Below are positions 25,245-36,207 of a stretch of DNA of 54,129 nt, in pieces. The position numbers and the translations under genes were made by a program. The notes beneath the pieces are model-generated. The model had not been told where the DNA came from and did no database searches. It worked only from the letters and a program-made list of their open reading frames with translations. Numbering within the stretch: position 1 is the first letter of the stretch; every line of letters starts with the position of its first letter. Where the stretch lies: the NCBI RefSeq assembly GCF_000275845.1, contig NW_006766936.1, positions 171,924 to 226,052 on the forward strand, given 5' to 3'. This DNA comes from Dichomitus squalens LYAD-421 SS1. Its lineage: Eukaryota > Basidiomycota > Agaricomycetes > Polyporales > Polyporaceae.

Positions 25245-27139
25245 ATGGCTGGAGACGAGACACGTCGTAAAGTCAACGATGAAAGTGACTCAGAGGAGGA
25301 GAGCGATACCGAGCAGATTGTCAAGGTCGAGATCGACCCTTCAAAACTCACCCCCTTGTCTCCAGAAGTCATATCAAAACAGGTGCGTCCTACCAAGCTA
25401 TTCTTGCGTCCCCGACGGTTCATGTCATATCCTTTAGGCTACTATCAACCTAGGTCCGTGTGATCATTGGTATTCAGCGTGCCAGATGATGCTGAATGAG
25501 CCTCATGGGATCAGGAACCATCGGCCATGTCGCTCACGGGAAATCTACCGTGGTCAAGGCCATCTCTGGAGTCATGACCGTTCGTTTCAAGAATGAGCTT
25601 GTTCGCAACATCACCATCAAGCTTGGATACGCTAATGCCAAGGTCCGTGTTCCTTACTTGCACACCCACTAATTTCCTCGTATACCACTTCCCAAAACTT
25701 GCCCCACGTCCTTTCTGTTTGTTTCTCTATTTGCTCCGTGAACCTTCCCTTCCAACTTGCTCACACATGTTTCCGCGTCTATCGTTCGCCATATGCAGAT
25801 CTACAAGTGCGAGAACGAGGCTTGCCCCCGTCCCGGCTGTTACAAGTCCTACCGTTCCGACAAGGAAGACAACCCTCCCTGCGAACGCCCTGGCTGCAAT
25901 TCTCGAATGAAGCTCGTCCGCCATGTCTCTTTCGTCGACTGCCCCGGTCACGACATTCTGATGGCTACAATGCTTAACGGTGCTGCGGTCATGGATGCTG
26001 CCCTCCTCCTCATCGCCGGCAACGAGACGTGCCCTCAGCCGCAGACGAGCGAACATTTGGCAGCTGTCGAAATTATGAAGCTAGAAAACATCATCATCCT
26101 CCAGAACAAGGTCGACTTGATCAAGGAGGAGCAAGCACTAGAGCATCATAAGAGCATCGTGGCGTTCGTTAAGGGTACGTAGGGCATCCGGAAATGTTTC
26201 TTCTAGGCTGTCTGTTAATACTCAGTAACACAAACAGGTACCGTTGCGGAGTCATCCCCCATCGTCCCCATCTCTGCTCAGCTCAAATACAACATCGATG
26301 CCGTGAACGAATACATCGTCAAGCGCATCCCCATCCCCACCCGTAATTTTACCGCTGACCCCCGCCTCATTGTCATCCGTTCCTTCGACGTCAACAAGCC
26401 TGGTGCCGAGGTTGACGAGCTCAAGGGCGGTGTTGCTGGTGGCTCCATCCTCACCGGCGTCCTCCGCCTTGGCCAGGAGGTCGAAATCCGGCCAGGTATC
26501 GTGACCAAGGACGCGCAGGGCCGCAATCGTTGCAAGCCAATCTTCTCGCGTATAGTTTCATTGCACGCGGAGAGCAATCATCTCCAGTTCGCGGTGCCGG
26601 GTGGTTTGATAGGTGTGGGTACGCGAATCGACCCGACGCTCTGTCGTGCGGATCGGTTGGTCGGTCAAGTGCTGGGTGCGGTAGGCAAGTTGCCTAAGAT
26701 CTTCACCGGTACGTCTCTGCTTCACATCTTGCGAAGGTAGTTGAAAGGCTGACCACGGTTTCTACTGGTGCTGCTTTGGGCTGCAGAGCTTGAGATCAGC
26801 CTGTTCTTGCTCCGTCGACTGCTCGGTGTCAAGACCGAGGACAAGAAGCAGACGAAGGTGTCCAAGCTCGTCAAGAACGAGCTTCTACTCATCAATATCG
26901 GCTCAACGTCGACCGGTGGTCGTGTGCTCTCAGTCAAGGGCGATCTTGCGAAGATACAGCTCACTTCCCCCGCGTGTACTGAGGTTGGCGAGAAGGTTGC
27001 CTTGTCACGACGTATCGAGAAGCACTGGCGTCTCGTTGGTGCGTATTTATGTTCCATCATAGACCCATCGCCTCAGAGACTGACCCGATGCACAGGATGG
27101 GGTAGCGTACAGCGTGGCACTGTACTTGAAGTGGACTAA
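25245..27139 (+). CDS. Translation initiation factor 2 subunit gamma
   Basis: The GTP-binding subunit of eIF2, which delivers initiator Met-tRNA to the 40S ribosome. Seven exons: 25245-25382, 25438-25453, 25515-25642, 25799-26174, 26238-26708, 26787-27038 and 27096-27139, giving 474 residues, the usual length. G-motifs are GHVAHGKST (about 57), DCPGHD and NKVD. The zinc-knuckle insertion of eIF2-gamma is present ([11 protein letters not shown] ... CERPGC). The C-terminal beta domains include [25 protein letters not shown]. Exon 2 is a 16-nt microexon encoding ATINL just before the P-loop; without it the frame is lost. The acidic N-terminus ([13 protein letters not shown]) is ordinary for the family. 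The convergent neighbour is the RING-CH gene. Confidence 0.97.
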
Positions 27140-27406
27140 GCCGCCTTCATGTTGTAGATCTTGTCGTTGTACTCAAGCTGCCATCGTCTGTAGCATTAGA
27201 GTTGTCACTATCACCATATCATCCCTGCGCCATTGCGCTCTGTATTGATGCGCCTGTCGTTTCCGTCACGTATGCTACGTCATTGTGTTGTGTGTTGCGG
27301 ATCTTATTGTATGCTACGTTGTGGTCTAAAACAGTTCGACATATGATCGACCAAAGCAATGCGACAGGGAGAGTAGGGTGCGTAATACAGAGTCGAGTAT
27401 CCTAAT

Positions 27407-29246
27407 CTAAGCAGTCACATCCGGTGCCGGTGCAGGCTGTGGTTCTGTTGTACTAGATGCATTGCTCTCTGGTGGCGGGTTGATGAGGTCAAGCTCTCTA
27501 ATGTCCACACCCGCGAAAGAGCGGTTCTTCACTTTGCGCGACTCAAGCTCGCGTTTCGTGAGGTAGAGATGGAGGAGGCGAACGCAGTCCTTCGCCTGCA
27601 GTGAAGTCAGAGATGGCTTTTGAGACGTATGATCGATGTCACTCACAAAGACAAACAAGCCTAAGCCCACTGTGTTACGCCACCAGACAGGGTCCTGCGC
27701 GTTCCACGTCGGCGTCCCACCGAACATGATGTTGATACCTGTGGCTAGATGCGCTCCGATCTGCCGCAGAGGAGAATGTGAGTTCCCAACCGGGGCGCCA
27801 AACAGCCCTACCTGGGCAGGCACGTTTGCCGGCCGATCACGAATGGCGAGGAATGCGCGGAGCCAGGGAAGGTACTGAGAGAGGTGGTAGAGAAGCTTGC
27901 CCATGCGATTCGAGATCGTAGGCACGAGCAACGCGCCTCCGACAAACCGACCGAGGGACGAGGTCGTGACGTGGAGAGTGCGTTCGGCGACGGCGGCAGG
28001 GTCGTCGGGCAGGTTGTTGTTCCCTTCGCCCTCGGGAGGGACCGCGGGTTCGCCTTGACCGTCTTGCGCACCTGCGCCGCCAGCGCGGGGCACGGCCTGC
28101 CCTGCAACGGGCTGGATGTTCGCCCCGATGCGAACACGGAGAGGAGCGGGGCCGTTCTCGTTCAGGGCCCAGATGACGCGCCGGATGGGACCGCCGTCTC
28201 TGCTCGCGGCGTCGGCGTGCGTGCCCATGACGAATCTGGTGAGCTTGTTGAAGAATCGGCGGTATGTGATCCTGACGAATGGGAAGAGGATCATGCCCAT
28301 TATTGGTGTTGGCGGCCAGCTCAGGGGAGGCGGGGCGTAGGGTGCTCCGGTGCGGTTGAATGTCCAAAGTGAGGAGGAAGGAGATGTGGCACGGGCTGGT
28401 GGCGACGACGACCAAGTGAGGAAGAGAGGGACGATAGGGAAGGTATCGAAGAGACGCGTTCTGGAGAGGATGAGGGAGAACGGGATGATCGGGAGGTGTA
28501 TGAAGGCGTGCCAGGGCCACACAGAGGGGTCGTCGGTGAGGAGGACGTTGTACATTTCTTCGCCCAGGAACTCCTTGACGGCGAACGCGCCGTACGACGT
28601 AGACACGACATATAATGCTGGAAGACAACCGTCAGTTGAACAACACTAGCGGGTGCCCACAAGATAGTCGAGGAAGCGGTGAGTACGCACTGAATCCGAA
28701 GGTCGCCGTCAATCCTACAAAGCCCACCACCGTCGCTGCCTTCCCTGCGGCCGAAAGTCCAGCGTTGACTGCATTCAACAAACGCAGGATGCGCGGGTTG
28801 TCACTTTCGAGCTCATATGTTGCGCCACATTGCGGACACTTGAGCGCATTCCCTGCGCGGGAGGAATCCTGCTGTGCCGACTTGATCCACTCGAGGAGAC
28901 ACGACTCGTGCGCGACGAGTGTGCAGGAACAAGGATGTGTCCAAGCGCGGGGAGGGTCCTCAGGGTCTTGAGCGAGATGTGAGGTTGGATTCGGCAGCCG
29001 TGCGGAAGGAATGTCGAGCGAAATGGCAAGGGGTTCAGTGCGTGATGGCAGAGTCAGTCCTGGGAGAGAAGGCGGAAGGATAAGGTATTCCGACGCACTG
29101 TCATATCGTTCCTCCTCTCGGCAAATGTAACATAGCTTCACCTAGCAAGGTCAAGGACACGAAAGGTCAAGAAAGCATAGGCGGTTGTTGACGGACACAC
29201 TTACTCGCAGGTCCTGCACGGTCGGCACCCACTGCGGGTCTGTCAT
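27407..29246 (-). CDS. RING-CH (MARCH-type) multi-pass membrane protein, probable E3 ubiquitin ligase
   Basis: Four exons on the minus strand, 29205-29246, 28691-29141, 27647-28617 and 27407-27595, give 550 residues. The C4HC3 RING-CH finger begins at about residue 17: CYIC, then HPCSC, VAHESCLLEWI and CPQCGATYEL. A polar insertion of about 45 residues sits between the first two cysteine pairs. Hydrophobic segments follow (NAGLSAAGKAATVVGFVGLTA, AFIHLPIIPFSLIL, PTPIMGMILFPFVRI, NTVGLGLFVFV), so it should sit in an internal membrane with the finger in the cytosol. Intron 3 is 51 nt, keeps the frame and has no stop, so its retention would add 17 residues. The ligase role is inferred from the finger. 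Confidence 0.85.
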
Positions 29247-29669
29247 CGTGTAGATTGAAGGGAGGTGTGATGATAGAGGGCGAACGACGGTAGCGCAAGC
29301 TTGGCGAAGGGGAATACGTTGGCAGCGGTCGTGGCAGAGGGATCCTGAATGAGGACAAGTTCACAGTTCTTGCGCAGGTTTGGACAGTGTGCGCGCTGAG
29401 CACTTCTCTGCACGCGGCATCAAACGCACCCAAGACGCACAAACTACGAGAACGTACGCCAATCGACAAGATTGTATAGTTGTTTGCATGTATTACATCA
29501 CAGAGACGATACTGACACTACAGTAATTTCATTCATTACGAGTGTATTTTCTTCACCGAGAGACAAAACGAATAGAGAAGCGGCTCCGACAGAAACTCAC
29601 TGAGCCCAAACCGAGTGAATCCAAAGGGCAAGGAGCTCAGCAATTCCAGCCAAGTACAGCCGTGATATT
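29247..29669. other. Intergenic between two minus-strand genes
   Basis: Upstream region of the RING-CH gene and 3' flank of the RRM-RS gene. Nothing else is recognised. Confidence 0.5.
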
Positions 29670-30790
29670 TCAGAAGTCACGAGGAGGAGTCTGCGCCCTG
29701 TCGCGCGGCTCATCATCCTTGATGTCTTTCTTGCGGTCGACTTCCTCGGGCGGGGGAGGCGTCCTAGCCCTATCTTCCTTGCCCCGCCTATCAGGGCTCG
29801 GGCTCCGCCTCCGGTCAGGGCTGCGGCTCCTCCGCCGCCTGTCATCCCGGTCCTTGTCCCGGTCGTCCGGAACACGCTCGCGGTCGCGATCACTGCCACG
29901 ATCCCTCTCACGGTCGCGGTCGTAGCCCCTGTCCCTCTCCCTGTCACCACCGCGGCGACGAGGGCTACGGGAACGCTCGCGGTCCCGACGAGGAGGAGGG
30001 GAACGGCGGTCGAAGCGCCAAACGGAAGAGGGCGGGTTCTTAGCCCACTATAACAAGGTAGGCATTGTTTGTGGGCGCTTTAGGTGATACAGAGGCCGCG
30101 CATACTCACCTGAATGCTCAGACGGGAGCCCTCGAAGTAACGGCCGTGCCTGTGTTCGGTCACAAGATCAGCGATGAGGAGGATGTGGGGGGAAGCGATG
30201 GGCGGAGGGGAGCAGCAACTCACATGTCGTAGTAGGCGTCCTCGGCATCGCGCTGAGAGCGGAACTCGACGAAAGCGTAACTGCGTTGCGAGAAGAGGGG
30301 CATGTTGAGCTCGGATGGTTCGGTGCGACGAGGGATAAGCGAATGCGAATGCGAATCGGGAAGCGCGTGCGGTCCGTGCTAGGGCTACGGTGTTGCGACG
30401 ACAGGGGGTGCGGCTCCGGCGTAACTCGACGATTCGGCAACGACGACTGCGACGACTCGGATACGACGACGACGACTCGCAGCGACGACGTGAGGTTTGT
30501 TGCGCGGTGAGCGGGGTTTGGCCGACGCGACATAGACGCGACTGCGGAAAGAGGTTGGACGGAGAAGAAAGGAAGACTTACGGGTTGGAATTGGCGTGGG
30601 GGTTGCGGGGCGCAGGAACGTCGCAGCGAACGAGAGGGCCATACCTGCAAACGAAAGAAGGGAGAGGGGAGGTTGGTTCACCGTGAGGGGCAAAGGAGAG
30701 GGCGGGCAATGCACACCTTTCAAACTCATAGGCAAGGTCCCGAGCGCGAGTGGTTGGGTGGAACCCACTGACGAAGAGGATGCGAGGCAT
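29670..30790 (-). CDS. SR-type RNA-binding protein (one RRM plus RS/RD tail)
   Basis: Five exons on the minus strand, 30717-30790, 30582-30644, 30224-30280, 30110-30149 and 29670-30047, give 203 residues. An RRM fills residues 1-80: RNP2-like ILFVSGF at 4-10 and RNP1-like YAFVEF near 47, with HGRYFEGSRLSIQWAK closing the fold. The rest is an Arg/Ser/Asp tail with repeated RD, ER and RS dipeptides (RERSRSPRRR, DRRRSPSPDRR). This is the plan of SR splicing factors, acting in the nucleus in splice-site selection and regulated by RS phosphorylation. The orthologue among known fungal SR proteins cannot be fixed by eye. The tail region is internally repetitive at DNA level, so length polymorphism is likely. 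Confidence 0.88.
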
Positions 30791-31275
30791 GCTGTCGAAT
30801 CAGTCACTCTCAATGCGCACCGCCGTCGTTCTGCTTGTGTACGGTGAGCTGGGAGCTGGGTAGAATGCGAGGGAGAGCGGCGAGGACGTGGCGAAAGCGG
30901 ACGAACCACCGGGGCCGCTCCCCGCCCTTTGTGGGTGCACCTCGACCGCAGCTTTCCACTCCGACTGTGCTCCGCCCCAATTCCCTAATCGGGCCGGTGG
31001 CCGAGCCCTGGGCGCATGCTTGGCGCGCGCTGCTCGCTGCGCCCATCGGTCTCAAGCACCTCTCGAGTAGCCTTGAAGCTGTCGGCACCGTCGTCGCCAG
31101 CCTTCACAATACTCTGAGTACCAGAAGACGCGTCGGTACCGCGTGCCTCTCTGCGCGACAAATCCCGCGCCCCGAGACACGTCAGTCGGCCCCTGCCCCC
31201 TGCCACAGCCGTCCTGGTACGCCTCGTCTGTTCTCGACGCCTCTCTCACCTGCTGATCCTGTTCCGTGCAGATGT
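30791..31275. promoter_or_regulatory. Divergent promoter region (SR protein / PPR-like protein)
   Basis: The ATGs at 30790 (minus) and 31276 (plus) are 485 bp apart. The plus-strand frame is open from 30835, so the regulatory part could be shorter if the PPR-like protein starts further upstream. No clear TATA box is seen. Confidence 0.4.
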
Positions 31276-33708
31276 ATGTTGCGGAGTGCACTCCGCACTC
31301 ATCTACAGGCTCCAAAGCTTTCCTACCGCCAGTATGCCCGTAATCCACGTCCCTCTTCTCCCAGACCTCCCCGGAAGGAGGTCTATCTCCTCAAACCTCG
31401 TAGCCTCATCAACATATTCCTCAAGCACTCTCCTCATCCCTCCCTAGCGCTGATTGCTCCTGCGCTTACTCCACCACTCGAACAAGGCTCTTCTGACGAT
31501 GCCAACTCTCAGGGGGACAACGAATGGCTCCACATCGTTCAAGCTCCCAACCTCGCGTCTGCTCTCGACCATGTCGATCACATTCTCTCCACCGAGGCTG
31601 CTCAATCTCAGAGCCCCTCCCCTGCTTCTGTGCTGCCCACCTCGGTCATCTTCTCCGTCCTCTCCAAACCTCCCTCTACCGCCTACGAAGCGTTTGCCGC
31701 TACACTCCTCGCACTCAATCATCCTCAGGCCTCCCACGAGCTTTTCCCCCTCGTTCACCTGCTCTCTGCCTACTGGCTTGCCAATTTCGCTCTATACGCC
31801 CCCCTTCATTCTGTCGTCCTCCGCCTCATCTATGCCAAGAATGAACCACAAAGCCTCCACGTGGCTCTCATGCTCCGCATTCTCGCCCAGGTTAAGCCAG
31901 CAAACGAACTGCAACCCATGATGGCCCTCCTCCTTGACGTTGCTACGCGCAGGCATCTCGACCTGGGTGTCAGGACGTATCGCGCCATCTTGGAGAACCC
32001 TGCCACCACCGGCTACATCGCCAAGAAGGTTGAGCAGCACATGGAAGCCCGAGGTTACTCGCCCAACCTTTCCCACTCGCACGCTTTCGTTCGCATATAT
32101 GGCCTAGCGGGCAAGCGCACGGTTGCTGCGAGGTTCTGGAGACGGATCCGTCATGGGGAGTACTATGGTCGGAAGGCGGAGTACGTTAATGACAGTCGAT
32201 CCCAGGCTCTCCTGCTCGAAGGGACATTGCGCGCTTCGAAGAAGCCCAAACAAGTGAGCTTATACATCAAGTACCTGCTCGAGACCACAGCGCGTGCGGT
32301 CGCGGACCCTACTGTACGCCAAAGCGACCAGACGCCTATGCTCCCTGGCCCGAGTGGGATTCCGAAGAAGGTGTTCATGGCAGCCCTCCGTGTCATGGCC
32401 AACAACCTCCGGATTCCATCGCGTCATCTACTCAGCATCCTGCGCTCAGGGCTGGAAAGTCTTGGTGGTGGTACCAAGCGACTCTGGTGCTACTCCGTTG
32501 TCATCAAGGGCCTACTCAAGAGGGCCGAGTACGACGAGGCCGCAGGGCTCCTTGAGGAGATTTGGGAGGAGAGGGACAAGTTTAGTGCGCCTGAGACGAC
32601 GGTCGCCGTCGAGGCTCTGACCATGGCTGGCCGACCAGATGCCGCATTCCGCCTTCTCCTTTCGCTTGTGCCCGAACGAGACATAGCAAGTGGTACGAGT
32701 CGACTCGGGCCAGGAGACAACGGTGTGCTCCTACCGAGGACGTACGCCCCAGCCGCAAAGACCATTGACACCCACGCCGTGAACAGCTTCATGGTCTCCC
32801 TCCTCCGCATCGGCCGTCTGGACGCCGTCTTCTTCATCTGGGACACTATGCCTCGCCTCTTCCGCGTCGAGCCTGACTCCGTGTCGCTTGCGATCGTGCT
32901 CAAAGCGGCGCGGTACGCGCGCAAGAACGAGGGCGCATTGCAAGTCGCCATCGCGGACTTTGGCCTCGGACGCGTGCTGCCGCGCAAGGTTCAGGCGGCG
33001 CACGAGGACTGGACGAATTTAGGGAAAGACGAGGCCAAGGCCGCTCTGCAGGCGCTGTTGGCAACGGACGAGAAGCGCACCGGCACTGCGTTTTGGAGAG
33101 GCGAGAGGGCCGGGGCGGTCGCGCTGCGGATCGCGTCTGAGGTGCTGACGACGAACTGGCCAGAGCTCAGAGGGTTCACCGCGCCGTTCCAGGCCGTGCG
33201 GAGGAACGCTGGGGAGCAGGCCACTTCTCCCATGTCCGACCTCCTGCACAGCTTCGCTTCGCACCCTGGGGACGACGCTCCGGTAGAGGCTGCCTACGGA
33301 CATCTATATCACGAGGAACAGAGGCTGTATTTCGGTATCGTGCCCGAGGACGATATGTTCCGCGCGTGGTTCGATCTCCTCGCAGAGGAGGACGGCGCGG
33401 CGCAGATCCCGCTCATTCTCACCTGGATGCGTTACCTCAAGGTACGCCCGTCGCGGGACACACTCGCGACCGCACTTGTCCACTGGGGGGAGGTGACTTT
33501 TGAGGGGCCGTGGATCCAGAGGTTGAGAGGTGGAGAGAGCCAGTATATCAAGCTGCTGAAGTGGATTACGAAGTGGGTAGGGCGGGAGAACGTGCCCGGA
33601 AGGAACGATACGCAGAAAGCGTTGATGAGGGTCAAATGGTTCAGGGAGTTAGGGCAATTCAGGGCAAAGCGGGTGGCAGACATTGCGAAGGAGAGGTTCA
33701 ACCTTTAG
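31276..33708 (+). CDS. Pentatricopeptide-repeat-like mitochondrial protein
   Basis: A single long exon. The chosen start (MLRSALRTHLQAPKLSYRQYARNP) gives 810 residues and a basic, Arg/Ser-rich, acid-poor N-terminus like a mitochondrial presequence. The frame is open back to 30835, but that part is P/R-rich and lies in the shared promoter, so I leave it out. The body is alpha-helical with repeat-like units spaced about 35 residues, for example WCYSVVIKGLLKRAEYDEAAGLLEEI and HAVNSFMVSLLRIGRLDAVFFIWDTM, the PPR form (x-YN/SxLIxGLxKxGxxDEAxxLF). Such proteins bind organellar RNA for processing or translation. Target RNA unknown. Sequence identity is too low to name an orthologue. Confidence 0.75.
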   Translation: MLRSALRTHLQAPKLSYRQYARNPRPSSPRPPRKEVYLLKPRSLINIFLKHSPHPSLALIAPALTPPLEQGSSDDANSQGDNEWLHIVQAPNLASALDHVDHILSTEAAQSQSPSPASVLPTSVIFSVLSKPPSTAYEAFAATLLALNHPQASHELFPLVHLLSAYWLANFALYAPLHSVVLRLIYAKNEPQSLHVALMLRILAQVKPANELQPMMALLLDVATRRHLDLGVRTYRAILENPATTGYIAKKVEQHMEARGYSPNLSHSHAFVRIYGLAGKRTVAARFWRRIRHGEYYGRKAEYVNDSRSQALLLEGTLRASKKPKQVSLYIKYLLETTARAVADPTVRQSDQTPMLPGPSGIPKKVFMAALRVMANNLRIPSRHLLSILRSGLESLGGGTKRLWCYSVVIKGLLKRAEYDEAAGLLEEIWEERDKFSAPETTVAVEALTMAGRPDAAFRLLLSLVPERDIASGTSRLGPGDNGVLLPRTYAPAAKTIDTHAVNSFMVSLLRIGRLDAVFFIWDTMPRLFRVEPDSVSLAIVLKAARYARKNEGALQVAIADFGLGRVLPRKVQAAHEDWTNLGKDEAKAALQALLATDEKRTGTAFWRGERAGAVALRIASEVLTTNWPELRGFTAPFQAVRRNAGEQATSPMSDLLHSFASHPGDDAPVEAAYGHLYHEEQRLYFGIVPEDDMFRAWFDLLAEEDGAAQIPLILTWMRYLKVRPSRDTLATALVHWGEVTFEGPWIQRLRGGESQYIKLLKWITKWVGRENVPGRNDTQKALMRVKWFRELGQFRAKRVADIAKERFNL

Positions 33709-33973
33709 CTGAAGCGTATCTTTTCAGTAGTTGCTCTCGTTGTGGTCACGGAAATGTTATTCAGGGCACGAACGACGTTTGGCGAAGATCTAACTGCCAG
33801 AATCTACGGAACTCACTAGCCAGCTCAGCAGTATGAAAGTCGTCTTGTGAAGCGTCCCGCGGAGGTATGCGATATCAAGCACGCTGGTACAGACACGGTA
33901 GTGATACATGCGCAGTTGCAGTCTAATCGTACATGAAATTGGTGATACAACTCATAGTCACTCAACGACTGCT

Positions 33974-34989
33974 TCAAACACGCTTCTTTGCCATCTGCTC
34001 CTTCCGCTTCTGTTGAATCTCAGCCGCTTTCGCTGTGGGTATATGAACATCTATCGTTTGCGCTTGCGGAAGACGAGAAGAACACACCTTCAGCTTCCGC
34101 CTTACGTTTGGCCTGAGCAGCCTCCCGTTCGGCACGGATCTTGGCGAGACGAGCGAGGTCGGCTTTGGCTTCGTCTGTCTTGCCTGCTGCATGTAGCTGC
34201 ATGCGAAATCCAATTTATGCGAACTCGAACTCGATGGTGAACGGTAACTGTACCTTCCAGTAGCGCTCCTTGGCGTCCTTCTTCTCCTTCTCCTCCCTGA
34301 TGACGCAAAGAGGACATCAGCTAGGCCATGCAAGTATGAGGTACGGGCGCGACTGACCTTTCCCTGCGCGAAAGCTCACGCGGGGCGCTGAGATCTGACA
34401 AGTTCCTGTGCTTGGCCGCAGAGCGGTTCGGGTTGACGAGGACGGGATCATTTCCCTCTTTTTCCTCGTCCTCGGCATCACCGTTAGGTTGCTTCTTGGC
34501 CTGCGCTGCTTGAGCCTTCTGCTTCTTCAGCTCGCGGCGCTCGGCACGGGTGAGCTCAGGTTGAGAGGCATTGGGCGCGGTGCCGTCTTCGTCCTCGTCC
34601 TCGGATTCTTCCTCTTCCTCCTCTTCGTCATCGTCGTCGTCGTCTTCATCGCGATCTCGAGCAGCCCTACAGGTGAAGAGGATATGGCGAAGCACGATTG
34701 GTGGTAGGCGAAACGCGTGAGCCAATTGAGACAACGGAGTTAGCAGGACTGGACGGCGAACAATTTGTCCTTGGATACAGCGGTCCCGTTCTCGTCCAAG
34801 ACGAGGTTCTTGCTGTGTGAGAGGGTAGAGGGTGAGCGAAACAGTTTTGTTGACTTGCCTGGGAGCGAGCGCACGTACCTGAAGCTATGAGATCGGAGAC
34901 GAAGGACGGTTAAATCGAGGGCAGATCGGAGCGAGGGCGACGAACCTCCTGCCTCCGCCACGCCTCTGCTTGAATGTTCCTCGAGCCAT
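33974..34989 (-). CDS. PDAP1 / PP28 (casein kinase substrate phosphoprotein) homologue
   Basis: Seven exons on the minus strand: 34946-34989, 34879-34884, about 34750-34812, 34358-34666, 34254-34296, 34088-34196 and 33974-34032, giving about 210 residues. The N-terminus is Gly/Arg-rich (MARGTFKQRRGGGRR), then a long Asp/Glu run. The conserved core of the PP28 family is clear: NPNRSAAKHRNLSDLSAPRELSRRERE, then AKERYWKLHAAGKTDEAKADLARLAKIR, then a Lys-rich tail. Exon 2 is only 6 nt (CTTCAG) between a TAG acceptor and a GTACGT donor. The donor of exon 3 is uncertain (GTCCTG at 34749, or GTTCGC at 34761, same phase). Function is poorly known even in animals, where it is a heat- and acid-stable phosphoprotein. 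Confidence 0.88.
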
Positions 34990-35196
34990 TGTGTGTCTGG
35001 TGTGCAATTGGGTGCTCTTGTCGACGGTGATTGGAAGAGATAAGTAGGGAGGTAGACGCACGCAGGCTGTTCTTCCAGGCTGCTGCAGAGGAAGCCCTGT
35101 CACGTGCACAGCGACTCGGAGTGCAACGTCCGCGCCCGACTCGCGCCGTCCTCTCCCTCTCCCACTCGCTCTCATCCACACCCGGCTTCCCTGAGG
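34990..35196. promoter_or_regulatory. Compact bidirectional promoter (PDAP1 homologue / complex I B14)
   Basis: Only 207 bp separate the two divergent start codons. The plus-strand side just before 35197 is pyrimidine-rich (CTCTCCCTCTCCCACTCGCTC). No obvious TATA box is present, as is usual for housekeeping genes. Confidence 0.5.
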
Positions 35197-35742
35197 ATGA
35201 CCACCATCCCATCCAGACTTGCTCGTGCCGCCCACATCTCCTCGAGCCCCCAGGAGGCCCGCAGCCGCGTTCTCAAGCTCTACCGCGACTGGTACCGCGG
35301 TGTGCGTTTTGCCCTTCCCTGAGCTTTCAGCGGTGCCTCATCTCATCCATTCCGTCGGCTCTAGGCACCCGAAATCGTCACGCTATATGCCCTCAATGTC
35401 TCGCCCGCGTACGTCCGGCACTGCATCCGCCAACACTTTGAGCAGAACCGCTATATCACCGATACCCGCGTCATCAACGTCCTCGTCCAGAAAGGTCAGC
35501 AGGAATTTCAGGAGACCATGAACTGCTGGAAGCAGCTCGACCACATCATGGGCATCTTGCTCCAACCTAGAAGTCGGCCTCCACGCACCTTCCTCCAGAA
35601 GTTCTACGAAGGTACGTCTGTCCACGGCATACTTGCTCGTCTCCCGCTCTATCGACTCATACCGTCATAATGTAACGCAGGAAGGGACGAGGACGCTGTA
35701 CTGCCTGCTGCTACGGGCATCCTCAATCCCAAGACTGTATGA
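35197..35742 (+). CDS. NADH dehydrogenase (complex I) B14 subunit, LYR family (NDUFA6)
   Basis: Three exons, 35197-35301, 35365-35611 and 35681-35742, give 137 residues, the normal size. The LYR motif is in ARSRVLKLYRDWYRGAPEIV (about 23-40), followed by the F-site region and the B14-specific VRHCIRQHFEQNRYITDTRVINVLVQKGQQEFQE. The tail is short and ends NPKTV. LYR proteins bind the mitochondrial acyl carrier protein, and B14 docks it on the matrix arm of complex I. No long cleavable presequence is apparent, as for other LYR subunits. It is divergent from the PDAP1 homologue. Confidence 0.95.
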
Positions 35743-36207
35743 TACGAAGCCTAGAATGCGCATGGATGTCGCCTTGGTTGATCTGCCTCAGACATTCGCT
35801 TTGCCATGGCACATCTTGAGCTCTAGCTTCAGCATAGCTCGACTGCACTATGTGGATAGGTGAGCGCCGCAACGGCGTATACTACAGAACAAAATCCCTA
35901 TGTTACACGGCCTATGTCCTCCCTCATGGCTAGCAAGTGGCATGTTCCTGGGGCCCGAAAACAACACGTCGGAGCAGTCAAGACAGGAAGTCTATCGGAT
36001 CCCGGTCGCTGTCTTCGTCGTTGTCTGGGGGCGGCTGGAACATTGACAACCGTGGCTACGTGTCATACAGCCGGTCAGAATGCATACATACAATGCCAGA
36101 TTACGCCCACTTACGCGCGGCTTGGGTTTGAGTCTGACCCCGTTTGGCACCGGAACTGGTCTGAAGTCCTTGCATGAGTGGACATTGCTGTATTGCACAG
36201 AAGCGGC
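35743..36207. other. Convergent intergenic region
   Basis: Shared 3' flank of the B14 gene and the basic protein gene. Short frames only; nothing recognised. Confidence 0.5.
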
